Below are positions 33,623 to 42,131 of a stretch of 64,000 nucleotides of DNA, piece after piece. The translations under genes were made by a program, and so were the position numbers. Position 1 is the stretch's first letter, and each line of letters starts with the position of its first letter. The notes under the pieces are model-generated. The model worked only from the letters and a program-made list of their open reading frames with translations, searched no databases and was not told where the DNA came from. Origin of the DNA: Rhizobium sp. FY34 (GTDB lineage: Bacteria > Pseudomonadota > Alphaproteobacteria > Rhizobiales > Rhizobiaceae); assembly GCF_005222845.1 (NCBI RefSeq), contig NZ_STFZ01000014.1, positions 107,774 through 171,773 on the forward strand, written 5' to 3'.

Positions 33623-34752
33623 TGGCGCAGTCCCTCCAGGGCTTGCATGGGCAGGCGGGCAGGCGTGAGCCCGATCGGTGAAGGCATGTCGGCAAGTCCG
33701 TTGAGGTAAAAGCCCTGGTACCAGTCGGCCCCGGCTTCACGGGCCAAGACGAGATCAGTTTCCGATTCAACTCCTTCGACAACGATCTGTCCGGCGAAAT
33801 GCTTTGCCAGTTGGATAAGATGGCGCAACAGGCCCGCAGTGTCGTGATTGTCTGGCTGACGCCGGACATAGGAACCATCGACCTTGAGGATGTCGGCGCC
33901 GATCGTGCGTACGAAAGCAAGTGTGCTGCTGCCGGCACCGAAATCATCGACAGCCACACGGCAGCCGGTTCGTTGTAAAGAGCTTACCAAGTTAAACGCA
34001 CCGACCAGGTCATGAGGGAGCGCGGTTTCGGTAATTTCTATCACCAGTCGCCTTGCGACGTCGGGATTCTGCGCGAGATCGTCGATGACGGCGTGCCACC
34101 AGGGGTCATGGCTTACCGATAGGCCGGAAATATTGCATCCAAGGACCAGATCATCATGGCGATGCAACATGTCGATCGTGTCGCGCACCACCGACCAGTT
34201 GAAGGCGCGACTGACGCCCAGACGCTCCAGTGCAGGCAGGTAGGTTCCAGGCATCAGGATGCAGCCGTCGGCATCGATCAACCGCAGCAAGCGCTCACGA
34301 TAGAGTTCGCAGCCTGCCGCCTGCGGGTGCACAACCGATTGTTCGACAAAGTTTACTCCGCCCACGGCCAGGGCCGAGTAGGCCAGCGATGCGGCGGCCA
34401 TATCCATACGGTATTTCATTGGATCGACGTTGATGGGGCGTGTGCCGCAGGCCAGTTCATCCGTCTCAAAGCTGAGGCCCACGACGATACCACGCGAATC
34501 GATCTTGAGCGGTTTCAGCCCTACATCAACCGCCATCCGCTCCATTTGCTGGTGCCAGCGGACATCACTCCAATCCTTGGTCGTTCGAAGTGTGACGCCC
34601 CAGGATTTGGTTTCCACGATGCAACCGTCTTCAGCAGCATCTTCGCAGCGGTGCCATACTTCGCACAACACCCGTGCTGCCAGGCCTTCCGAATAAGCTG
34701 CTGAAATACCAGCGAGATTTTCCACGACAAGATGCGCGCTTCGGGCTTTCAT
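33619..34752 (-). CDS. EAL-domain c-di-GMP phosphodiesterase with degenerate N-terminal domain
   Basis: A 377-aa soluble protein. The C-terminal EAL domain starts near residue 148. The signature is ERL (153-155) instead of EAL. The other active-site residues are in place: N207 (CNIS), E239 (EITET), D269/D270 (VDDFGAG), K290 (LKVD), E326 (VEGVES) and Q346 (QGFY). Residues 1-140 look like a decayed GGDEF domain without the GGDEF motif; ASLAYSAL near 122 resembles its last helix. ATG 34752 has GGAGG 7 nt upstream, so the longer frame to 34923 is not used. Probably degrades c-di-GMP. Confidence 0.85.
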   Translation of the reverse strand: MKARSAHLVVENLAGISAAYSEGLAARVLCEVWHRCEDAAEDGCIVETKSWGVTLRTTKDWSDVRWHQQMERMAVDVGLKPLKIDSRGIVVGLSFETDELACGTRPINVDPMKYRMDMAAASLAYSALAVGGVNFVEQSVVHPQAAGCELYRERLLRLIDADGCILMPGTYLPALERLGVSRAFNWSVVRDTIDMLHRHDDLVLGCNISGLSVSHDPWWHAVIDDLAQNPDVARRLVIEITETALPHDLVGAFNLVSSLQRTGCRVAVDDFGAGSSTLAFVRTIGADILKVDGSYVRRQPDNHDTAGLLRHLIQLAKHFAGQIVVEGVESETDLVLAREAGADWYQGFYLNGLADMPSPIGLTPARLPMQALEGLRQ

Positions 34753-35103
34753 GAAAGCACCTCCGGCAGTGCCCAAGGTAAAATGAAAGGCCCGCACCCT
34801 TTGTATTCGCGCCTCGACCGGCCATGGCGATATAGCAACGCGCCGATGGCCCCAAGTAACAATTTCCGCTCCCAGACCTGCATTAAGGGGTCCTTTACGG
34901 TAGCTGTTCGTCAGGTTGCCCATCCAAGAGGCGTAGCCCTGATTCTACGGCATTTTCCTGAAGTCTTCAACACTTCAGCAACCACGGACAAAAAGGACCC
35001 TTTTTTGTCAACATCCGGGGATGCGACTTTGAAAGAAAAAGAAACAGAATGGCGCGCACCGGAATGAAACGCGGCGGCTGCGTTGCCAAAGCGAGATTGC
35101 TTA
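34753..35103. other. 351-bp divergent intergenic region between EAL and recombinase genes
   Basis: No credible gene. It must hold the promoters of the EAL operon (leftward) and the first recombinase (rightward). The right half is AT-richer (CAACACTTCAGCAACC, GACTTTGAAAGAAAAAGAAACAG). The one clear structure is the inverted repeat at 34987-35009. Confidence 0.5.
34987..35009. promoter_or_regulatory. Inverted repeat upstream of recombinase gene (candidate res/crossover site)
   Basis: GACAAAAAGG-ACC-CTTTTTTGTC: 23 bp, 9 of 10 arm bases pair. It lies 95 bp before the first serine recombinase start. Size and position suit a recombinase binding site, but a weak two-way terminator (T6 on the plus strand) is also possible. 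Confidence 0.4.
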
Positions 35104-35667
35104 ATGGTGAAAATTGGCTATGCACGAGTGTCGACAGATGATCAGAAACTTGACCTGCAAGTACAGGCTCTCACCAAGGCGCGATGTGACCACATCTTTA
35201 CTGATCATGGTATTTCCGGATGTATCAGTGAAAGGCCAGGTCTTGACGAAACCATCAAGACATTGAGGAGCGGCGATACGCTGGTGGTCTGGCGTCTTGA
35301 CAGATTGGGGCGATCACTGACCCATCTTGTCAGCTTCATGGAAGAACTCGGCAAACATGAGATTCATTTTCAGTCTCTGACGGAGCATATTGATACCAGC
35401 ACGTCCGGTGGGCGCCTGATATTTCACATTATAGCGGCTCTGTCCGAGTTCGAGCGTGCCCTGATCAGCGAACGGACGAAGGCCGGAATGGCGGCAGCCA
35501 GGCAGAATGGCGTCAAACTCGGGCGTCCTAGCAGCCTGTCCAAAGACGAGATGAGAGAAGCCTGTCTTGCAGTCAATCGAAAAGGCGAGCATCCGCATGA
35601 TGTCGCCAAGCGATACGGGCTGGCACCACGATCTCTCATGCGCATTCTCAAGAAAAATGACATTTGA
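35104..35667 (+). CDS. Serine recombinase (resolvase/invertase family), copy 1
   Basis: A 187-aa small serine recombinase of the Tn3 resolvase/Hin class. Catalytic serine S10 lies in GYARVSTDDQ. Other family motifs are FTDHGISG, LVVWRLDRLGRS, SLTEHIDTSTSGGRLIFH and AEFER-like SEFERALISERTKAGM. The C-terminal HTH reads DVAKRYGLAPRSLMRILKK. ATG 35104 is preceded by a weak site; the earlier ATG at 35083 adds seven odd residues. A paralogue follows 168 bp downstream. Its DNA site may be the repeat at 34987-35009. Confidence 0.92.
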   Translation: MVKIGYARVSTDDQKLDLQVQALTKARCDHIFTDHGISGCISERPGLDETIKTLRSGDTLVVWRLDRLGRSLTHLVSFMEELGKHEIHFQSLTEHIDTSTSGGRLIFHIIAALSEFERALISERTKAGMAAARQNGVKLGRPSSLSKDEMREACLAVNRKGEHPHDVAKRYGLAPRSLMRILKKNDI

Positions 35668-35723
35668 TTGCAAATGCGCCCGCAACTTCGCCTTCGTCGT
35701 TGACAATATATAATCGCATATCA

Positions 35724-35744
35724 TACCCTTAGATTTCAGGGGTA
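35724..35744. promoter_or_regulatory. Small inverted repeat between the recombinase genes
   Basis: TACCC-11 nt-GGGTA in an AT-rich 168-bp gap (35668-35835) that also contains TATATAATCGCATATCAT. Possible second recombinase subsite or promoter element for copy 2. Confidence 0.3.
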
Positions 35745-35835
35745 CATAATCAAAATATCAGACTGAATAGGATGGGATTTGTTTTCCGTCCCGAAATTCT
35801 ATGTAAATTTTGTAAAACTGAAATTGGATGTTGCA

Positions 35836-36405
35836 ATGAAAATTGGATATGCACGAGTTTCAACAGAAGATCAGTGCCTTGATCTTCAAATGATTGCTTT
35901 AAAAGAAGCTGGATGCATACGCATATTTTCAGATCATGGAATATCGGGAAAAGTATTGGACAGGCCTGGTCTTAAACTTGCGATCGAAGCTGTCAAGCCC
36001 GGAGACAAGCTTTTGGTCTGGAGGCTTGACCGCCTTGGGCGCTCCCTGCGCCATCTCATACAGCTCGTCGACGAATTGGGCCGCCGCGGCGTCGAGTTCC
36101 ACTCCCTGACGGAAAACATCGACACGAGCTCTTCAAGCGGTCGCCTTATCTTCCATATTATGGGTGCTCTGGCTGAATTCGAGAGGAATCTGATCAGTGA
36201 GCGCACAAGGGCTGGAATGGCCGCCGCACGCAAGCGTGGCGTCCATCTGGGACGGAGGTCATCCATAGGTCTCTCAGAAGTCCTGCATCTTCGCAATGCC
36301 TATAGCGCGGGCATGGAAATGGCTCAATTGACATCTCGATATGGCGTATCGGAGCGAACCCTGAGGCGATATCTTCAAGGCCGGCTGGAGCCCTTCGCGG
36401 AGTGA
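35836..36405 (+). CDS. Serine recombinase (resolvase/invertase family), copy 2
   Basis: A 189-aa paralogue of the previous gene, estimated by eye at a little over half identical. Catalytic S9 in GYARVSTEDQ; FSDHGISG, LLVWRLDRLGRS, SLTENIDTSSSSGRLIFH and AEFERNLISERTRAGM. The HTH end differs (LTSRYGVSERTLRRYLQG), suggesting a different DNA site. The first 100 bp are notably AT-rich compared with neighbours. ATG 35836 follows GGATGTTGCA; the frame upstream to 35779 lacks family similarity. Tandem recombinases with diverged HTHs point to a duplicated module. Confidence 0.92.
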   Translation: MKIGYARVSTEDQCLDLQMIALKEAGCIRIFSDHGISGKVLDRPGLKLAIEAVKPGDKLLVWRLDRLGRSLRHLIQLVDELGRRGVEFHSLTENIDTSSSSGRLIFHIMGALAEFERNLISERTRAGMAAARKRGVHLGRRSSIGLSEVLHLRNAYSAGMEMAQLTSRYGVSERTLRRYLQGRLEPFAE

Positions 36406-36497
36406 TATCAAGCGCCAAGGCGTGGCCGGCCGGGCGCTGCCGGGCAATTTATACCAAGTGCCGATGATAGGAACCGATTGCGCCGGAGCGATTTTGC

Positions 36498-37421
36498 TTA
36501 CGGCCAGGAGGACAGGGTGCTTTGTCGCGTTGTCGCCGGCTGGCTGGCCTGGGAAAGATTGACGCGGAAGCGCGCGGCGGATTGTCCCTGCAGCGCCTTG
36601 AAGAACCGGCTGAACTGCGGCGCGCCGGCAAAGCCCAATACGCCGGCGATTTCCCCAAGCGCGAGCGACGAATTGGCGAGATAGAGGCGCGCCTCGATCA
36701 AGACCCGTTCGCGGATCAGCCGGGCGGGAGGCCGGCCATAGGCTTTGATGCTGATATCGTTCAGCCGGTCGCGCGAGATGCCGAGTTCACGGGCATAGCG
36801 CGAAACCGTCCAGTGTTTTCGAAAGTGGCTTTCGATCAGGGCGGTGAACTGGCCGGCCAGCGCCTTGAAGGCGCCGGATTGTACCCCCTCGCCCAGACCG
36901 GCAGGCTGGTTTCGGTGCAGGTGGACGAGCAGGATATGCAAAAGCGATTCCACCACCGCGCCGGACATCGGCCCCGGCCGCAGGGTTTCGGCCAGGATGC
37001 CGGTAAAGCAGGCGGCCACGGCATCGCCCGTCCCATTGCCGGCGCTCAACCGCATGAAGGAGGAGCGTTCCACCAGAAAGCGCAACTGGCTGGTTTCCGG
37101 CCTTCGCTGTAGTACGCGCTCAAGAGTCGGTGCCCCGAGCAGCAGATGAGTTCCCTGCGCGCCGGCCCCCAGTTCCAGCCGCATGCCATCACGCCAGGGT
37201 ATCCATCCCATCACCGGGCCGGAGAGGTGCACGGCACGCTCGTCTGCATCGCGCAGCACCACCTCGCCCTTCTCCACGATGAGCGCGCGGAAGTTTTCGG
37301 TATCGCCCAGACCCGCACGCCCGAGCACGCGTGTCTGCAATGCCGCCTTGAAGCGTTCGGCACGCACAGGCGCTTCCGGCCTGGGGACAGGTGATGAGGG
37401 CGCCAGTGTGCGATGCGGCAT
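36498..37421 (-). CDS. AraC-family transcriptional regulator
   Basis: A 307-aa regulator. The N-terminal half looks like an AraC-type sensing domain (EKGEVVLRDADERAVHLSGPVMGWIP). The C-terminal ~100 residues hold two HTH motifs (VSRYARELGISRDRLNDISIKAYG and LGEIAGVLGFAGAPQFSRFFKALQG). It is divergent from the aldehyde dehydrogenase/ABC operon across 145 bp with direct repeats at 37431-37462, and is the likely activator of that operon. Resembles regulators of aromatic or aldehyde catabolism, but the inducer is not clear. Confidence 0.92.
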   Translation of the reverse strand: MPHRTLAPSSPVPRPEAPVRAERFKAALQTRVLGRAGLGDTENFRALIVEKGEVVLRDADERAVHLSGPVMGWIPWRDGMRLELGAGAQGTHLLLGAPTLERVLQRRPETSQLRFLVERSSFMRLSAGNGTGDAVAACFTGILAETLRPGPMSGAVVESLLHILLVHLHRNQPAGLGEGVQSGAFKALAGQFTALIESHFRKHWTVSRYARELGISRDRLNDISIKAYGRPPARLIRERVLIEARLYLANSSLALGEIAGVLGFAGAPQFSRFFKALQGQSAARFRVNLSQASQPATTRQSTLSSWP

Positions 37422-37430
37422 GTCGAAAAC

Positions 37431-37462
37431 CCCACAATCGGAAAATACATTCCCACAAATCG
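37431..37462. promoter_or_regulatory. Candidate AraC half-site direct repeats
   Basis: CCCACAATCG (37431-37440) and CCCACAAATCG (37452-37462) are direct repeats starting 21 bp apart, two helical turns, the spacing expected for AraC-type monomers on one face of DNA. They lie 10 bp from the araC start and about 105 bp before the aldehyde dehydrogenase start. Confidence 0.55.
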
Positions 37463-37566
37463 TTATTTACTCTGCGCTGATGTCAACCAAAATCGGGGTC
37501 TGCAACCGAAAGAGCAAAAGCAAGCGGGACGCGGGGGGATCATCGAACAGCCGTTTGGGAGGACGC

Positions 37567-39018
37567 ATGTTCGTAGCAAGAGGTATTGTCGGCGGAGTTG
37601 CCGTTTCTGCGCTGGACGAGCGCCGTTTCGAACGCCGCTGCATGACCACGGGAACCGTGCTGACCCAGGCTGCTGCCTTCGGCACGCCAGAGGCGGAAGC
37701 GGCAGCCGATGCCGCCGCCGGTGCCTTTCCGGCCTGGTCGGCGCTTCAGCCGCAGCAGCGATCGGCATTGCTTCTGCGCGGGGCTGACCTTCTGATGCAA
37801 GGCGCGGACAACCTTTGCCGTATCGCCCAGCACGAGGTGGGCGCAACGCCGGAATGGATCCGTTTCAACATCGAGGTTGCCCAGGCAACCCTGCGCCAGG
37901 CGGCAGGACTTGCCGATGCCATCAGCGACGAAGAGGTGGAAGGCGGGCCGGACGGCGTGCGCTATCGTCTGATCCGCCGGCCAGCCGGCGTGGTGCTGGG
38001 GCTGGCACCTTGGAATGCAGCGGTGACTCTGGCTGTGCGGGCCGTTGCGGCACCGCTTGCGCTGGGCAATACCGTGGTTCTCAAAGGTTCGGAACTCTGC
38101 CCCAAGATGCACGAGACCGTCGCGCAGATCCTCATTGATGCGGGGCTGCCGGACGGTGTGCTGAACTATGTCAGCAGCGCGCCCGAGGATGCCCATGCGG
38201 TGGTGGAGGCGCTGATTGCCCATTCGGCCGTGCGCCGCGTGAATTTCACCGGCTCCACCCGCGTGGGCCGGCAGATCGCCGAAATGGCGGCCCGCCACCT
38301 CAAGCGCTGCCTGCTCGAACTTTCCGGCAAGGCATCGTCCATCGTGCTTGCCGATGCGGATCTTGAGGGTGCGGCAAGAGCGGTCGCTCATGGCGCCTTC
38401 TTCAACCAGGGCCAGATCTGCATGTCGACGGATCGCATCATCGTCGATGAGGCGATTGCCGACCGTTTCATTGCTCGGCTGAGGCTGGAGGCCGAGCGGC
38501 TTTGCGGTTTCGGGGCAAGTGATCAGCCGCCCTACGGCCATGTGATCAGCCTGGAGGCTGCGGCCCGCCTGCAGGGGCTGGTGGAGGACGCCCTGGCCAA
38601 GGGTGCGGTTCGCATCACCGGCGGCGAGACAAGTGGCACGCAGATGCAGCCGACCATTCTCGACCATGTCGCCTATGGGATGCGGATCTATGAGGAAGAG
38701 ATTTTTGGCCCCGTGGTCGGGATTATCAGGGTGGCGGATGCCGACGAGGCGGTAACCGTTGCCAATGACACGGAATATGGGCTTGCGGCCGCCGTCTTTG
38801 GCGCCGACCTCACACGGGCAGGCCAGATTGCCCGGCGTATCGAGGCCGGCGCCGTGCACATCAATGGCAGCACGGTCTGTGATGATCCCCTCATGCCCTA
38901 TGGCGGCGTGAAAGCAAGCGGCTATGGCCGCTTTGGCGGGAGGGCGGTGATTGAGGAGTTCACCGAGATCCAGTGGATGACGGAACGGGACGCGCCAGAC
39001 CACCACGCGCGGTCCTGA
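37567..39018 (+). CDS. Aldehyde dehydrogenase, salicylaldehyde/vanillin dehydrogenase-like
   Basis: A 483-aa ALDH. The cofactor segment GLAPWNAAVTLAVRAVAAPLALGNTVVLKGSE, the base-containing LELSGKASSIVLADADL (unusual SGK) and NQGQICMSTDR (nucleophile Cys) resemble the DoxF/NahF/vanillin dehydrogenase branch. ATG 37567 has GGGAGG about 5 nt upstream; the longer open frame from 37183 is a shadow of araC. It is first gene of the AraC-controlled operon, so an aromatic or bulky aldehyde is a fair guess. Confidence 0.88.
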   Translation: MFVARGIVGGVAVSALDERRFERRCMTTGTVLTQAAAFGTPEAEAAADAAAGAFPAWSALQPQQRSALLLRGADLLMQGADNLCRIAQHEVGATPEWIRFNIEVAQATLRQAAGLADAISDEEVEGGPDGVRYRLIRRPAGVVLGLAPWNAAVTLAVRAVAAPLALGNTVVLKGSELCPKMHETVAQILIDAGLPDGVLNYVSSAPEDAHAVVEALIAHSAVRRVNFTGSTRVGRQIAEMAARHLKRCLLELSGKASSIVLADADLEGAARAVAHGAFFNQGQICMSTDRIIVDEAIADRFIARLRLEAERLCGFGASDQPPYGHVISLEAAARLQGLVEDALAKGAVRITGGETSGTQMQPTILDHVAYGMRIYEEEIFGPVVGIIRVADADEAVTVANDTEYGLAAAVFGADLTRAGQIARRIEAGAVHINGSTVCDDPLMPYGGVKASGYGRFGGRAVIEEFTEIQWMTERDAPDHHARS

Positions 39019-39059
39019 AGACAGGGGAGATTTGCATGCATCAACGGGAGGAGAAGATC

Positions 39060-40262
39060 ATGAAACGCAGGACATTTACCCGGCTGGCGACACTCGCACT
39101 TGCAGCCGGACTGACCACAGGTCCCACGCTTGCGCAGGAGGTTCTGAAGGTCGGGGCCGTGGCACCGAAGACTGGACCTCTGGCCGGCGGCGCGGCGGTC
39201 AGCTACTGGCCGAACGTGAAGCTATGGATCAGCGACGTCAACGCGCGCGGCGGCCTGAAGGTCGGCGGCAAGACTTACAAGCTCGAAGCGGTCGAATATG
39301 ACGACCAGACCAATCCGGGCGAAACCATCAAGGCCGTGCAACGCCTTGTGGATCAGGACAAGGCACAGATCGTGCTACCGCCCTATTCGACCGGTCTTAA
39401 CCTTGCCGCAGCACCCATCTATGCGCGCTATGGCCTGCCGATGATTACCTCAACGGCCACCACCGACAAGGCGCAGGCCCTGTCGGCGCAATTCCCCAAT
39501 GTGTTCATCACGCTTGGTGGCGCAAAGCCGGTGGTGCAGGGCGTGGTCGAGACCATGGTGAAACTGCGTGACCGCGGCGATATCGGTAAGAAGATCGCCA
39601 TGGTCAACGTTGCCGATGCCTTCGGCATCGAACTGATGAACGAGGCCAAGCCCGCCTTCAAGCAGGCCGGCTTCGAACTGGTCTATGAGACCTCCTATCC
39701 GCTCGGCACCCAGGATCTGTCGCCGGTCATGAAGGCGGCGAAGGCTGCGGCACCGGATGCCTTCATCGCCTGGTCCTATCCGCCGGATACCTTTGCGCTC
39801 ACCGAGCAGGCCATGATCGAAAACCTGCAGGTTGGCGCTTTCTTCACCGCGGTCGCCACGGCATTCCCGGCCTATTCCGGTCGCTTTGGAAAATCCGTTG
39901 ACGGCGTGCTCGGCATTGGCGGCGTCAATGCTGATGGTGCTGCGTTCAAGGCCTATGCCAAGCGCCATGAAGAGGTGACCGGTGCCAAGCCCGACTACTG
40001 GGCAAGCGTCATGGTCTATTCGTCATTCCAGGTGCTGGAAAAGGCAATCGAGGCCGTCGGCTCCTTCGACAATGCCGCGATCATCAAACACATCAAGGCC
40101 AACAGTTTCGACACCGTAATCGGCCCGATCAAGTTCGATGCCAACAACAATAACCCCGCCTTCTGGACCGTCGGCCAGTGGCAGGGCGGTGTGTTCAAGG
40201 GCGTTGCATCCACCGGCCGGGACGGCGCCGTGGATGTGCTGAAGAAGGGCGCCTGGAAATAG
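39060..40262 (+). CDS. HAAT ABC transporter substrate-binding protein, second system
   Basis: A 400-aa LivK-class periplasmic binding protein with signal MKRRTFTRLATLALAAGLTTGPTLAQ. Mature start: EVLKVGAVAPKTGPLAGGAAV; DVNARGGLKVGGKTYKLEAVEYDDQTNPGETIKAV is typical of aromatic-acid or urea-type binding proteins. ATG 39060 follows GGGAGGAG; the earlier in-frame start overlaps the previous gene. A strong hairpin with T-run follows the stop. Ligand unknown; neighbouring aldehyde dehydrogenases suggest an aromatic or carbonyl compound. Confidence 0.9.
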   Translation: MKRRTFTRLATLALAAGLTTGPTLAQEVLKVGAVAPKTGPLAGGAAVSYWPNVKLWISDVNARGGLKVGGKTYKLEAVEYDDQTNPGETIKAVQRLVDQDKAQIVLPPYSTGLNLAAAPIYARYGLPMITSTATTDKAQALSAQFPNVFITLGGAKPVVQGVVETMVKLRDRGDIGKKIAMVNVADAFGIELMNEAKPAFKQAGFELVYETSYPLGTQDLSPVMKAAKAAAPDAFIAWSYPPDTFALTEQAMIENLQVGAFFTAVATAFPAYSGRFGKSVDGVLGIGGVNADGAAFKAYAKRHEEVTGAKPDYWASVMVYSSFQVLEKAIEAVGSFDNAAIIKHIKANSFDTVIGPIKFDANNNNPAFWTVGQWQGGVFKGVASTGRDGAVDVLKKGAWK

Positions 40263-40277
40263 GGAACCACGCGAAAA

Positions 40278-40311
40278 TCCGGGGTCCGGCTGGCGGATCC
40301 CGGAGCTTTTT
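40278..40311 (+). terminator. Intra-operon attenuating terminator after the binding-protein gene
   Basis: TCCGGGGTCC - GGCTGGC - GGATCCCGGA, a 10-bp stem with one G.U pair, followed by GCTTTTT. It lies between the binding protein and LivH-like genes (67-bp gap), so it probably ends most transcripts and lets a minority continue, giving excess binding protein. Confidence 0.75.
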
Positions 40312-40329
40312 CAAGCCGGGGAAATTTGT

Positions 40330-41196
40330 ATGGATGTCATTATAACAGGGCTGCTGCTCGGCGGTACCTATGCGTTGATCGCCATGGGCCTGAACCTGCA
40401 ATATGGCATGGCGCGGATCATGAATCTCGCCAATGGCGAAATGCTGGTGGCGGGCGGCTTTGTCGCCTTCTGGCTGTGGACGGGAAGCCAGATCAGCCCG
40501 CTGCTGACGGCATTCATCGTGGCGCCCATTGCCTTTCTGATGAACTGGCTGATCTACATGGTCTTCCTGCGGCCTCTGGTGAAACGCGCCAGATCGCGCG
40601 GCCAACTGGAGGTGGATTCCATTCTCACGACCTTCGGCCTTTCCTTCGTGGCCGTCGGCCTGATGCTTGCCTTGTTCGGCGGCGATTATTTCAGCTATTC
40701 CTACCTCTCGACCCCCCTCAACATTCTTGGCGACACCTATGGTGCCAATCGCGTCGCAGCCTTTCTCGCGGCCGTCGTCATCTGCGGCCTTTTATGGCTA
40801 TGGCTCAGTCGCAGCCGCACGGGCATGACGATCCGCGCCATTTCGGTTGCACCGGATAGTGCACGGCTTGTCGGCATCGATGTACGGCGCACGGCAGCGC
40901 TTGCCTTTGCACTGGGCGGCGCGGTGACTGCCACCGGCGGCACGCTGATCTCCACCTTCCTGACGCTTGATGCCTCCACCGGCGTGATCTTCACGCTGAA
41001 GGCGCTGGTGATCGTTATCATGGGCGGCGTGGGGGATGTGCGCGGCACGATCGTGGCGGCCCTGCTGCTCGGTCTCCTCGAAACCTTCGTCGCCCGCCTG
41101 ATCGATCCGGGCCTGACGCTGGCGGCCGCCTACCTGCTCTTCGTGGTCATCCTGCTGTTTCGCCCGCAGGGCCTGTTCGGGAGGCCCACCACATGA
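40330..41196 (+). CDS. HAAT ABC transporter permease, LivH-like, second system
   Basis: A 288-aa permease. ITGLLLGGTYALIAMGLNLQYGMARIMNLANGE is the LivH N-terminal signature. Coupling segment: APDSARLVGIDVRRTA; end: LLFRPQGLFGRP. Its stop overlaps the LivM-like start (ATGA, 41193-41196). The upstream hairpin lies just before its Shine-Dalgarno region. Confidence 0.93.
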   Translation: MDVIITGLLLGGTYALIAMGLNLQYGMARIMNLANGEMLVAGGFVAFWLWTGSQISPLLTAFIVAPIAFLMNWLIYMVFLRPLVKRARSRGQLEVDSILTTFGLSFVAVGLMLALFGGDYFSYSYLSTPLNILGDTYGANRVAAFLAAVVICGLLWLWLSRSRTGMTIRAISVAPDSARLVGIDVRRTAALAFALGGAVTATGGTLISTFLTLDASTGVIFTLKALVIVIMGGVGDVRGTIVAALLLGLLETFVARLIDPGLTLAAAYLLFVVILLFRPQGLFGRPTT

Positions 41197-42131
41197 GCCG
41201 TCTTTCCGCGCGCGACTGGCGCAACCTCGTCCTCGTCGCCATGGCGCTTGGCGTCACGGCCTGCCTTCCCTGGACGGCCGGCGCCTATATGCTCAGCATC
41301 GGCGTGACCATTGCCATGTATACGGTGCTCGCTACCAGCTGGTCGCTGTTTTCCGGCCCCACCCATTACATCTCGCTGGCAACCGCCGCCTTCTTCGGCG
41401 TCGGCACCTATGTGACCGGCATTGGCATCCAGTATCTGCCCTATTGGACGCTTCTGCCGATCGCCGGCATCATTGGGGCCGTCATGGCCGCATTGGTGGG
41501 CCTTGCAACCCTGCGTCTCTCCGGCGTCTATTTCGTCATCTTCACGCTGGGTCTTGCCGAATTCGTGCGCCAGATCATCACCTGGGGCCAGAACATTTCC
41601 GGCACGAAGGGCATCTATGTGCTGACCTCGATCGGCGAGACGCATATCTACTGGCAGCTTCTGGGGCTTGCGGCGCTGGTCTGGCTGCTGGGATGGCTGA
41701 TCGGGCGATCGCGGCTGGGCTTTGCCCTGCGCATCATCGGCGATGACGAGGCGGTTGCCCGGCATTCCGGCATCGACACGGCACGCGCCAAGATCCTGCT
41801 GTTCATGGTGCCCGGCGCCGTTGCCGCCATCACCGGCGCTATCCTTGCTCCACGCTATGTCTATATCGAGCCGTCGCTCGCCTTCTCGCCCATGCTATCT
41901 TTCCAGGTGGTCATCATGGCGCTTCTGGGCGGCACCGGCCGGCTATGGGGGCCGCTTGTCGGCGTCATTCCCTTTACCTTCCTCTGGGAGGCGATTTCCG
42001 TCTCCTTCCCCAACCAGACCACCCTGCTTCTGGGCGTCTGCTTCCTCGTCATCGTCTATCTCCTGCCCAAGGGCTTTGTCGGGTTGATCGATGCCGCCAA
42101 GAAGCGGATGGGCGCGGAGGGCTATGCATGA
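41193..42131 (+). CDS. HAAT ABC transporter permease, LivM-like, second system
   Basis: A 312-aa permease with SLFSGPTHYISLATAAFFGVGTYV, the coupling region LRIIGDDEAVARHSGIDTARAK and LGGTGRLWGPLVGVIPF, all standard LivM features. It forms the channel with the 288-aa protein. Four-base overlaps on both sides show strict co-translation. Confidence 0.93.
   Translation: MSRLSARDWRNLVLVAMALGVTACLPWTAGAYMLSIGVTIAMYTVLATSWSLFSGPTHYISLATAAFFGVGTYVTGIGIQYLPYWTLLPIAGIIGAVMAALVGLATLRLSGVYFVIFTLGLAEFVRQIITWGQNISGTKGIYVLTSIGETHIYWQLLGLAALVWLLGWLIGRSRLGFALRIIGDDEAVARHSGIDTARAKILLFMVPGAVAAITGAILAPRYVYIEPSLAFSPMLSFQVVIMALLGGTGRLWGPLVGVIPFTFLWEAISVSFPNQTTLLLGVCFLVIVYLLPKGFVGLIDAAKKRMGAEGYA

Noticed and set aside
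34753..34923. 57-residue N-terminal extension of the EAL protein
   Set aside because: ATG 34752 has GGAGG at good spacing; the extension has no domain similarity and no ribosome site of its own was seen.
35668..35835. A CRISPR or short tandem repeat array in the AT-rich gap
   Set aside because: Only single small dyads are present, with no regularly spaced repeats. No CRISPR array was seen anywhere in the window.
33036..36497. The EAL/recombinase segment as a complete integrative element or transposon
   Set aside because: No tyrosine integrase, transposase, tRNA gene or flanking direct repeats were seen, so I only call it a probable inserted segment.
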